Assembly: GCA_002245135.1 (NCBI GenBank)
Contig: NGBS01001162.1
Span: forward strand, 124,001 to 188,000
Length of the DNA stretch: 64,000 bases
Reading direction: 5' to 3'
Source of the DNA: Proteromonas lacertae
Lineage: Eukaryota; Sar; Bigyra; Opalinata; Proteromonadidae
Position 1 is the first letter of the stretch, and every line of letters starts with the position of its first letter. The notes beneath the pieces are model-generated. The model was not told the origin of the DNA, searched no databases, and was given only the letters and a program-made list of their open reading frames with translations. The translations under genes were made by a program, and so were the position numbers. This document shows positions 39,632 through 50,100 of this stretch, in pieces.

Positions 39632-42168
39632 CTAATTAGTGTCAGAATCATCATCATCATTATGATGATGATGGTGGTGGTGGTGGTGATGACTATGACT
39701 TCTATTGGACAACTTTCTATTTTCTTCGTCATTCTTCATTAAATCTTCTACATTTGCACTTTTGGATTGTTTAAACTCATTCTTATGTTTTGGTGAACTA
39801 TTTTCTGATGAAAGCAATGAAGCATCTGATGGAGGTGATATTACTGCTGCAATAGGTAGTGGAGGTAAAACCAAATTTTCAACACCAAGATTCACTTTTC
39901 TGTTATTCATTCTTTGCCTAGTTCTAACTGTATTTTCAGGTGAATTAGGTGTTGCAGTTTGAGTTTTCTGGAATGAATTGTCATTCTTTCGATATGACTT
40001 TCTATACAAATTCTGAACTGATGGTGATTGCATTGAAACTGCTGCTGGATTGTGAAAACTACCAGTTGGACCACCAACTCCAGCTGGTAAGTAAAAACTT
40101 GCTGATGGTGATCTTATTTTTATATCATCCAAATTAACACTCCTTTGTCGTCTTTGTCTTGATTCACTATTAGTTGGAATTGTTGCTAACTCAGCTTCTT
40201 TTGTTTGTGTATTTTCAGTTTCAGTTGGTGCTGAATCTAATGAATTCTTAACACTTTCTGATTGTAATCTACTTCTTTGAGTTTCAAAACGATTAATTGA
40301 TGGATTTCTACTTCTGAATCCATATGCTTCGTCGTTTACATTCATTGGATGATGAGGTTTTCTTTTTGGTTTTTCATTTGATATTTTTCTCCCTTCTTCT
40401 ATTAATCTATTCATCATATTATTATCATCATCTTTAATTTCTCTGATATTTTTATTATAATTGCTAAAATTAGTACAACAACAGCAATAACAATAGTTTT
40501 TATTCGCCTTTTTCTTAATACATTTAATTATTTCCACATTATTACTAAATATAATGTCCATTACTTGAGAAAAAGTAATATAACTTTCATCATATTCACC
40601 TACCTTGGAGTATTTCATTATATTATCAGCCATAATATTTATTTCTTCATCATTAAGAGAAACTATATCATTTGAATCCCTAAAACCATGATATTCTGAA
40701 TCAGTTTGTGAAAAAGATTCATGCAACAAACAGACTAACTCATCTTTAAATAATGCATTTGAATCAATAGATTTAAATATTTGAGTGTTTATTATTGTCT
40801 TTAAAAAATACTTTACTAAATCTCTCTGTATATTACAGTCTTTCATAGAATAATTCCAATATATTTCTGAATCTGATCCTAGCAAATATAAAGCAACAAA
40901 TGTAGTAATTGAATATGTAATTTGCAGTAACACTATAATCTCTACAAGACTTGATATAAAATAACTATAACTGAACTTTGGTTTATTCTTATCTACTGTA
41001 ACAGTCTTAAATGTAACTCCAATTTTATTTCTTAAGGTATAATTGTTTTTACTATTAAAATCTGTTGGATTTGAATATAAAATCTCTCTATCAACATTAG
41101 TGTTCTTTTTATCAATTTCAACTGCAACAACACAAACAACATCATTCTCTAGTTTATTATATATATATATAAAATATAATATACTTCCCTTTTCATTATT
41201 ATAACCATCAACATAAATATCTTTTGGATTAATATTGTTATTGAAATTCAATTTAATTACCAAATTCACTCCTGTATATCTAAATGTGTTGCTTTTGTCC
41301 ACATATGAATTCTTTTGGTCTAATGATATATTAGCAAGTTCCAACCACTTGTATAACGGTAAGGATATATCTTCATCATTGTTGAAAGCAAAAGCTATTG
41401 ATTTGTTATGATGTTGAATTATAGTTGTTACATTCTTTTCTTCATCTTTTGCGTAGTATATATAATTAAGGAATAATAAATTTGTATATATTTTAAATAA
41501 AGTGCAAAAAAGATATGACAATTTGATTCATTTTGAAATTTATTTGATCAGATCCTATAACTACATAATTATGATCTTCACTTTCCAAGCACTCATTGTT
41601 ATTAAACGTCTTAATACATTTTACTGATTCTATGTTTTAAAAATCAAAATTAATATAATACTCTCACATAATGAGCAATCTACTTCATTCCCCTTTACAT
41701 TTACTTCATTTATAAATGTTGTTATTTTACCACCATTCATATGACTTGTAGATACTTCAAAATATTCATAAAATGAACATTCTGTTTGTGTTTCTATGCC
41801 ATTTCTATGATTAGTAGAATATTATATTAGGAAATACTGATAGTATTTACTATCTTTACAGTATGATGGTCGAACAGCTTTGTTTACATAATTTACTTGA
41901 TAACTCTTAAGATCACCTTCAGTTATTTCAGTAGAAATGGAGTTTTCAAATAACTAAATCTAAAAAAAAGCTGGATATACTTCAACTTTGTTATATCGTT
42001 TATTTAACACAATGTTCAACACTGAATAAACTATCACGACCACTTGTAGTAGCCTCAATACTATACCCTAAAATTTTAAAAGTATTAAAATACTAGCCTT
42101 GTATCAAAAAGTCGAATAGATTTGGGTGTATGATAAGTTCCTAGTAGGCATCCAAATAATCTGTGCAT
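39632..42168 (-). CDS. P2X-like two-transmembrane channel/receptor with poly-His/Asp tail, 773 aa
   Basis: Exons: 42094-42168, 41981-42067, 41838-41953, 41662-41804, 41517-41629, 41185-41455, 39632-41148. The intron at 41456-41516 looks like a textbook AT-AC type, and 41149-41184 is a 36-nt stop-free intron. The N-terminus has the P2X-like motif YHTPKSIRLFDTRLG, followed directly by helix 1 (GIVLRLLQVVVIVYSVLNIVL). A Cys-containing ectodomain of about 280 residues follows. Then comes GVTFKTVTVDKNKPKFSYS leading into helix 2 (about residues 332-358). The long cytosolic part has an EF-hand-like helix pair, a CYCCCC cluster, basic Ser-rich linkers and a terminal His10/Asp run. Family knowledge: P2X channels are trimers of subunits with N- and C-termini inside the cell. 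Related two-helix proteins of unknown ligand exist in protists, so ATP gating is not established. Confidence 0.55.
39646..39690 (-). repeat. Poly-His / poly-Asp coding repeat
   Basis: ATGATGGTGGTG-type run encoding SHSHHHHHHHHHH followed by NDDDDSD at the C-terminus of the P2X-like protein. This is a possible metal-binding tail. Confidence 0.8.
41149..41184 (-). other. Intron of 36 nt, multiple of three and stop-free
   Basis: GT...TAG intron composed almost only of A and T in the P2X-like gene. Read-through would insert IYIYN-type residues into the ectodomain. Confidence 0.65.
41456..41516 (-). other. U12-type AT-AC intron, 61 nt
   Basis: On the minus strand the 5' end is ATATCTTTTTT. A perfect U12 branch-site consensus, TTCCTTAAT, lies at 41465-41473, and the intron ends TATATAC nine bases later. 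It joins a GTC codon to TAC in phase 0 and restores an open frame between two clearly coding exons. All canonical GT-TAG options fail. One GT...AAG option is in frame but has no other support. Confidence 0.7.
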
Positions 42169-42512
42169 AGCTGAGTACTAGTTTACTATTAGTTTTATAA
42201 ATTACTCTCTTATTAAATTATATGAAAGAAAATGATATTTTTGTACACACTCTGAAAACTGCATATAGAAGGATTTATTTAGAAATAATAATATTATTTT
42301 ATGTACCTATACAAATCAACTACCATTTTCTTTTAAATAGAGGATGATACATGAATGTGTATAAATTCATCTCACCTAAAACACCTTTATTTTATCTTCT
42401 AATGTGTTAAGTGTATAAAATATAATATGTCAAACCCCTTTTCTAACTCATTTAACACATACAGAATAATTACATTAAAAAATAGTTGTATTAAATATAA
42501 TTACATTTTATA
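42169..42512. other. Intergenic, 344 b
   Basis: Lies between the start of the P2X-like gene and the stop of the coiled-coil gene, both on the minus strand. AT-rich. I see no coding chain or RNA gene. Confidence 0.5.
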
Positions 42513-43881
42513 TCATTGCCCAAAATGTTTCTTTAACCCTTTTAGTAATTGATTCTTTGTAGGTTTCTTTACAATATCTTCAAAACTTGAATCTGATGTT
42601 GTAAGGGTAGTATCATTTAATTTATTCTTATTCTATATAATTATAAAGTCAATAGGTCAGTAATACAATATTAATCCTTTTCAACACTTCTCTTTTTTCT
42701 CGAATTTCTTGTTGTCTATCTTTAAAAGCATTTTTTATTTGTGTACTCTCATACTTTCCATTACAATTACTATCGTCTTCTTCTCGTCTAAGTATATCAG
42801 CTTCTAAATGAAGTGTGTTTAAATTATTTTCTATTTTTGATCTTCTTTTTTCAAACATTGTTTTTTTCTGTAATATTTTTACTTGTTTTTCTTCTTGTTT
42901 ATCTTTTTTAATCTGTTCTTTTTTCCATTTCAAGATTAATTCTTTTTCTCCTGGTTTTAAAGAAGTATCTTTCTCATCTTCCGACTCTTCATTCTCTTTT
43001 CCTTTATAGTATTTCTTATTCATATTTTGTTTTATGTTTGTATATAGTAATGATAATTGGTCTTTTTGTGATTGTAACATATCTGGCGGAATTGTTATTG
43101 GGTATGAATCATGTGATGATGGTTTATTTGGATCTTTAAGAAAGAATAAAACTCTCTCTAATTCTAGTTTCATATTATCAATATTCTTTGAATTAGTCTT
43201 TAATATAACATACATATCATTAATATTATTCTGTATCTCTAATATATTCTTGTTATTCGTATCTAAATCATTTTGAATTTGCATTACATCAGTTATAGAA
43301 CAGGCACAATCGTTTGGTTTATTAGATAATAATTCATTTATTTGATTTTGTTGTTTTTCTAGTTTTTTATTGATATTTGATTGCTCTATAGTTATTGTGT
43401 TGATTTGACTCTGTATTGATTTTATTGATTCTGATGATACACTTGTTCTGATAGCTTTCTTACAATAAACAATGTCATTACCCATATTTTCTAAACATGA
43501 AGTGGTTGAATTAGCCTAAAAATTATATTTTTTCTGAATACATGGTTTTGAAGTATATCTAGTATTTTTTCATTTTTCTTTTGACTGGATTGTAATGATT
43601 TACAAATTGTGTTAATTTTGTTGTTATTTTCACTTTGTATATTTACAGAATTGATTATATCCATCATCATTTTGAGAATACTGATGAACGCTGACTATTA
43701 ACATAAACATCTAAATAAATACTTTCACATCATCTAAATTATGTAAATTTTCTACTTTTTGTATTTGTTGATCAATTATTTTGTCTAAAAGTACAATATT
43801 GAGAAAGAAATACCCATTACTAAAAAAAGAGTTGTTAGAAATTATTTTTGAAAATTCAAATTTAAAAACAAAAAATCTCAT
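42513..43881 (-). CDS. Coiled-coil protein, 426 aa, unrecognised
   Basis: Four exons: 43723-43881, 43542-43694, 42667-43515, 42513-42632 (introns 28, 26 and 34 nt), in frame throughout. It starts MRFFVFKFEF, then heptad-rich segments (ILDILQNHANST...; SQINTITIEQSNINKKLEKQ; LEKQQNQINELL), a Pro-containing linker (SSHDSYPITIPPDM) and a second, highly charged helix (LILKWKKEQIKKDKQEEKQ). It ends in a short basic tail (LKGLKKHFGQ). No catalytic motif, membrane span or targeting signal is visible. Its start is only 53 b from the glycosyltransferase stop. Confidence 0.65.
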
Positions 43882-43934
43882 AATATACTCAACATTATTT
43901 GTAAATAACTAATATATATCGTTTTATTGCTTAT

Positions 43935-45386
43935 TTACAACTCATCATAAGGCATATTATTCAGCAATTTGTCAATCCTAAAGAATTCCTTTTCAAGTAT
44001 TTTCCCAATCACTGGTAATGAATAATATTCAATCATATCTTGCCTTGCTCTTTTGCCAAGCATAACTCCTATATCTGGATTATTATACAAATATTTCATT
44101 TTTAACCCAAGTGTAGTTACATTTGGTTCACACCATCTATGATTCTTCCAAGGACCTTCCGTAATCTTAGCTAAATACATACAATCTATCAATAAAGAGT
44201 TATTCTCATTCATAAATGCTGTATTACCACTCCAATTTGTAGCTATTACAGGTAAAGACATACTCATTGCTTCCACATGAGGTCTACCCCAACCTTCTCC
44301 TCTAGATGGCTGAATTAAACAATTCACAGTTTTATAATAACTTAATAATTCATCATCTGATAATTCTGATAATATTTCATATTTTGGTAAATTCTTCTTT
44401 TTATAACCATTTACATCAATCCAATTACTTATTTCATTATTAAAATCTGAAGTTGAATGATATGCATTGGTCAAAATATACAATATTACTTATAAATATT
44501 AAAGATATATATATGTAACAAGTAATTTCTTAAAAGGATATTTTGTCTGTTTTACTAAATGTATTAAAATATGCTTTTAATAACACATCCCATCCTTTTC
44601 TCACTTCCCATTTAAAAACTGAAAAAAACTTATAACTAATCAACATAATTAAATTATAAATATACTCATTGTTATGTAGATTAATTGGTTTTATTACATC
44701 TGCGTTATATAAATCAGTATCAATTCCTTCAGGTATAATTCTTATTTTTTTCTTTTCAACTCCATATTTTTTAAATATTTCATAATGAAACACAGTTGGA
44801 ACCCATAGTTCATCCATTTTATTTAATTTTTTCTCCCATCCATCAGGTAATCTATCAGTTTCGAACATTGTTCTCCCTATTTTATATTTTGATTCTATAA
44901 TTAGAAAATTATTAATATATATCACTATTACTCTGCACAGGACAAGGTGAAGTGTCATATTGGGCTGGAATCCATGCTCCTGGTTCACTGTGACATACCA
45001 TTATTGTGTCTTTTGGATTATTTCTTGTTTTTTCTAATTTGCTTAAGTAATTATAAATCTACAACATTACTAATTATAATAAAATAATACTTCTGTTTTC
45101 ATTGATGCAACATATTGATAGTTATAAGAATCACCATGCTACTATTATAACAAATGGAAATACATACTTGATCAATTTTTAAACTAATGTTTGAATGTTT
45201 TAGAGATAGTGCATAATATGTAGCTTCACTACAATATCCTCCACCACTAAAAAAAGGAGCCATCCACGTAACCTAAAACAATTATCATATATCAAATACC
45301 TTTATTAATTTTCTTCCTTCTATTATACGTATACATAGAATAATTAAAATTATCACATGTTTAAGAAAAAAATATAATTCAAACAT
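43935..45386 (-). CDS. GT4-type (family 1, GT-B fold) glycosyltransferase with N-terminal membrane anchor, 414 aa
   Basis: Seven exons: 45300-45386, 45168-45272, 45091-45138, 44932-45058, 44666-44894, 44542-44635, 43935-44489. Exon 1 encodes a signal-anchor helix (HVIILIILCIRII), suggesting a type II Golgi/ER protein. Family motifs in order: APFFSGGGYCSEA (donor-side glycine loop), HGDSYNY, VCHSEPGAW, GRTMFETDRLP, MDELWVPT, VFKWEVRKGWD and RGEGWGRPHVEAM. The last holds the E-x7-E pair (about residues 295 and 303) that binds the nucleotide-sugar phosphate. The residues needed for retaining transfer look present. The sugar and acceptor are unknown. One intron is U12-like (44490-44541) and one is a stop-free 30-mer (44636-44665). 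Its start codon is 37 b from the PARP start codon on the other strand. Confidence 0.85.
44490..44541 (-). other. Probable U12-type intron (AT...AA), 52 nt
   Basis: The donor is the perfect U12 consensus ATATCCTTTT. A branch-like ATCTTTAAT lies eight bases before the 3' end. Splicing gives FSKTDKVILYILTNAYH, the expected start of the second GT-B half. A GT...AAG alternative (donor in TTTAGTAAAAC) is in frame but removes SKTDK. Confidence 0.55.
44636..44665 (-). other. Intron of 30 nt, multiple of three and stop-free
   Basis: GT...TAG intron. Removal gives INLHNNDYKFFSVFKWE, in line with the GT4 family, while read-through inserts a spurious YIYNLIMLIS. Confidence 0.75.
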
Positions 45387-45423
45387 GTTTGTGATTGTTG
45401 TTTAAATCTTCAATTTTCTCTCG
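45387..45423. promoter_or_regulatory. 37-b bidirectional start region
   Basis: Separates the predicted start codons of the glycosyltransferase (-) and the PARP (+). Promoters must overlap the first exons, or one start lies further out. The 9-nt first PARP exon is the weaker of the two. Confidence 0.4.
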
Positions 45424-46706
45424 ATGCAGCAAGTATAATTGTTATAAATAAATTTAAATATAAAATACAAATTATTTATTAATAGATAAACTTTAACTTA
45501 ACAGAATCTGTAAAAGTATAAGTAAATTTCAATATATGCTTATTTTGAATAGTCGATATTGAATGATATAATATCAGAAGCGAATTTATTATACGTTTCG
45601 CATGTTGTTGATATAAATCTACAGAAAAAGCCAGTAGAGAGATTGACTGATATGGATATAAAGCAAGCATATCATGTATTGATATTGTATATGATAGTTA
45701 ATATAGATTTTAAACAAAATTTCAAGGATAGCTGATGATAAACATAAAGATGATGTTTTGAAATTAAACCTACTCTATAATAGCTTTATTCCATCTTATA
45801 AAGAAAAGCAGAAATTACAGGAGCGACAAATTTTAACTCCACAGGATTTAAAAGTGAGATTAACATTTTTGTATGTAATATCAGAAATGAGAATTCAAAA
45901 ATTGTTACTGAATAAATGTTTAAAAGATGAAAGAAAAATATCAAAAGAAGAGAAGTACTATGAAATATTAGGTTGTAATATTGAAGAAATACCAAAGGAT
46001 GGAGAAGACTATAAAAGAATTGATAAATACATAACTCAAAACTCAGGTAAAACATATGACACAAAAATCACTTTACAAAAATGTTATTTGGTAGATAATC
46101 CAGAATTAGTATTTCTATATTTCTATATTTAATATTATTATAGAGTAAGAAATTCAAAAAAGAGATAGGAAATATAACTTTGTTATCATATGGATCACAT
46201 ATTACAACATATGCTTCAATATTGAAATATGGCTTAAAAGTTCCATCTAAAGATGCACCAATTGGTTCATTTTATATGCACGGTAAAGGAATAGAATTAT
46301 CAGATTGTATATCTAAAAGTGGAGGCTTTACTTATGCACAATATTCACAGAATCAAGCAATTATTTTACTGTGTGAAGTTGCGTTAGGTAAAAGGAATGA
46401 TATTTATATTCCTGATTTCTATGGGGATCAATTACCTGATGGATATAATTGCAGCGTTGGGATGGGATTATATCAACCACAAGGTGTTGAAACATATCAT
46501 AGTGAAGATAATGAGTATGAAGTGAAAGTACCTGTTGGACCATTTGTGGAACAACCTAATTTTAATGGATTTTTGAAATATAATGAAATGATAATGTATT
46601 TATTGTCATTCATAGATATATTTATTATAGATTCGATGCAAATCAAGTTAAATTTAAATATTTGCTAAAAGTAAAGATTGAAAAGAAAAGAATTAACAGT
46701 AATTAG
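45424..46706 (+). CDS. PARP (regulatory plus catalytic domain) with substituted active site, 360 aa
   Basis: Exons: 45424-45432 (weak), 45486-45515, 45553-45686, 45727-46108, 46144-46595, 46631-46706. Residues 4-100 match the helical PARP regulatory domain (LQKKPVERLTDMDIKQAYHVL aligned with the human MPLGKLS..QI..AY..L segment; shown here as KPVERLTDMDIKQAYHVL). The catalytic domain follows: LLSYGSHITTYASILKYGLK, GKGIELSDCISKS, ILLCEVALG, and YNEMIIFDANQVKFKYLLKV. Family knowledge: PARP1-type enzymes use a His-Tyr-Glu triad. Here the His of the HGS motif is Tyr (residue 201) and the Tyr of GKGIYFAD is Glu (236). The last Glu (333) is kept. Normal NAD+ binding is therefore doubtful. There is no zinc finger, BRCT or WGR domain. 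Confidence 0.8.
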
Positions 46707-47139
46707 TATTCAACAGCATTTTGTAAAATTGGGTTTTGTGTTTTTTGGTAATTGTGTTTTATCATTTTTGATTGAAATATGATGATGATTGTCGTTTTGT
46801 TTATTGCTTCTTGCATACTTGCTCTGTTTATTAAGAAGTAATTATATTATAATGTTTGTTTGGAGATATATCTTGAGGGTTTATGGGATTAGTCAATCTA
46901 TTTTACTTTGGACTTACTTAAATGAAGGATGAGGCAATTATTCATTAGTGTTGTGGGTGTGGGTATGGGATGATCTAAGGAATATATGTAGTAAAGAAAT
47001 TGATTATAGAATATTATAGTAAAAAATGAAAATATAACAGTTATTATGCTATTATTTGTTTAATTCATTTCTATTTCAATGCAACAACAAAGCAATTCAA
47101 CAATACAGTTATAAAAGCTTGATTCAACGCTTGAGCAGA
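46707..47139. other. Intergenic, 433 b, with a tiny hydrophobic ORF
   Basis: Lies between the PARP stop and the second GPCR start. It holds a 20-codon ORF at 46779-46841 (MMMIVVLFIASCILALFIKK), one hydrophobic helix, of unknown reality. It also holds a G-rich patch near 46951-46971 (TTGTGGGTGTGGGTATGGGA), unusual in this AT-rich DNA. Confidence 0.4.
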
Positions 47140-50100
47140 ATGAATCAGTTTTGTATTTTTTTCACATTCACATTATTTATTTTTCCTATTTATTCTAGTA
47201 ATGTATGTCATTTACCAAATTATATAGTGCAAACTGCTCAAAATTATTCAAAATATCTTCAATTACCATATAATGTGGTATGTGACGATAGTAGATTGAA
47301 CATATCAGATCGTTTTGTTATTAGTTATAATGAAGATGTTAATTATGAAAAATTAAGTCCAAATATAAGCTATTTCATAGTTACTAAATCGCTAATGTTT
47401 AATTGTAGTGAGAATATATTCCATGTTCACATGAAGCTTAGATCAATTTCAAAAGTTGTAGAGTATTTTATTCGCAATGGTTATAAAAAAGTAATTCTAC
47501 TGTCAGATAGTAAGAATGAAGTAGAAATTAAAAATATTGTGGATATATTTACATATTATGGAGGTAACGTAGATTTAATAGACGATAAATTCAATGAATC
47601 TAGGTTAAATGACACGCTAAGTAGTTGTACATCTTATAAAGATGTTATAATATTTAATTTCTTTATGGATGCTAGAAATCTATCTAAGTCATTATTATAT
47701 TATCAGCAATATAAAAGTCTCTATCCTGTCTATTTTGTAACATTTTATGTTGATGAATTATATATATTCGTTGATCCTGAGTTAGTTAATGACACACATA
47801 TACTATCAGGATATCTTCATCATTATGATAATGATGAAAAAAGATCATTTTTAGAGAAATTTGATCTGGATAGTATAAAAGACTTTGATGATTTATTATT
47901 TCAAGTGTATTTATTCATTTTTCTTATTTTTACTAGGATAATTGTATTAGAATTCCTGAAATTTATTCCACAATCATTTCCAAAGGATAATCCATTTTTA
48001 ATAAGAAGACAATTAATTGATAAATCAATCAAAATTGCAGGTCAAACCATTTATTTTTCTCCATGCAATTCATTCATAAGGAATATTTATCTTGGTGATG
48101 TAAATTCAACAGGACAAATGACTAATGTTGTAGAATTTCAAACGAATGTGCCAAATTATAGAGATTTATTAGATTTAAGAGAAAGATGTCCATATATAGA
48201 AGAAGCACATTCAATTACTTTTGGCTTTTTATCTACACTAACAGATGTGCTTCATTATAATTTTTTGGTCGGAATTAATGCAGCGATTGATGATATAAAT
48301 AGATATGAATCTTCGATGAAAAGTCATATTATTTTAAGATTACCTCCAAGTATAGATGCAGATATTAATGAAGCATATAATTATCTTAAATCATTTAATC
48401 CAGTTATTTTGTTTTATTTTATTGATAATGATAATACTACTGATATAATGAGATGTATATATATATATATATATTTAATTTCTATTAATATTTTAAATAG
48501 TAATAAATGATGATGAAGATTCTCCTCTATTTTTTACTTATGGTTTCTTTTCTGGTAAAATATGTAATCCTAAATTCTTTTATGTATATTTATTTTCTAT
48601 TTTTTTATTTAATATTAGTTGGGATTATCACAAGATGTTAGATTCAGGTATATACAATATCTAAGTAATTCAGATTCAATATTTACAGTTACTACTACAA
48701 CAAAGTATATTAATATAAATTATTTTTTTTCTATATTTTATTATTCTGATTAATAGATATGGTAAAGCAATGACTAAAATTGCACATGATAATATCTATG
48801 TAAAAGAAAATATTAACATTATTCAATATACATGCGATTCTGCTTTTAGACTTGATGTTCAATCAATGTTCAATTTTATGAGTACATTTTTAAAACCAGA
48901 AACTGTAATTTATATTATAATTGAATCATGTAATTTTCAAAATTTGGTTTTAGAATTTCTACCACAATATATAACGACGAATAATAAAGTGAATTTCATT
49001 AATTTTAATCCTGATTGTGGAATATATAAATCATATGGCGTATATATATATATATATATATATATATTATGTTTTTCTATATATATTTATAATAGTGGGG
49101 AAATTATTATTTATCTGATCCATTTATTGATATCTCAAAGACAACTACATTATATAAAATCAATAAACTAATCCTTCCAAATGGTGGTATTTCATCAACT
49201 CTATATACTGGTTATTATGGTGTTTATATATATTACAATGCATTAATGTCAGCAGGAGTATCTGATTTATCAACCTTATTACCAATAATAAGTGAGACAA
49301 AAATAAAATATGATAATCATGAATTATTCATTTCTGATGATCATTATTTCTCTTCATGTTTACAGTATGGAAAAATAGATGAAAATGGTGAGGTGGAATT
49401 ACTAGACAAATCTCCTTTTTCATATGTTTCACATGCTTATTATCAAATGCAAAATATGGATTATATTAAAACATGCAATTGGAATATAAATAATAAAAAT
49501 GATGAATATACTTCATCTTTAACTAATTTTGGAATTTTAATTGTTGATAATAACTATTTTCTTGCAGATTTTGCTCAAGCATTTATCAATGAGATTGCAG
49601 TTACAAAAACCTATGATTCTCTTGTTTTTAATGTTCATTATTATAATAATATGAATACATCATTAGAAAATTTTTTACCAATGATAAAGTACTTTCATGA
49701 TACAAGAAAAATAAGATGTGTAATTCTAAATGAAGAGTTTAATCCTATAGATTTTGGTACTTCTGATCTTTCATTCATTATTATTTCTTCTTATGATGAA
49801 AATCTATGTGATGATAGAGTATTCTATTTTGGCTATTCCAGAAATGAAATTTTGAGAAGTTCAATCGCAAGTGCATTTGAAAATCAGATTGACAATTTCC
49901 TTTATATTACAAAAATCTCATCTGGTGAAGTTGATGCAACTGATCAATATTTTAGACATTTATTAAATGGTTTGTATTATTATGATATAAATTATACTGT
50001 CATATATTATACTGAATCAGAAAAGATCAAAGATTATATTACTAATGCAATAAAACCTACATTTATGTTTATTGGATTAACAGTTGAAGAAGATTTCCTA

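Noticed and set aside
41435-41519. GT...AAG intron option in the P2X-like gene
   Set aside because: In frame but ends AAG with no branch support. The AT-AC alternative has a consensus donor, a perfect branch site and the same phase.
46944-46975. G-quadruplex or RNA gene in the G-rich patch
   Set aside because: G runs are few and uneven, with no paired stem visible.
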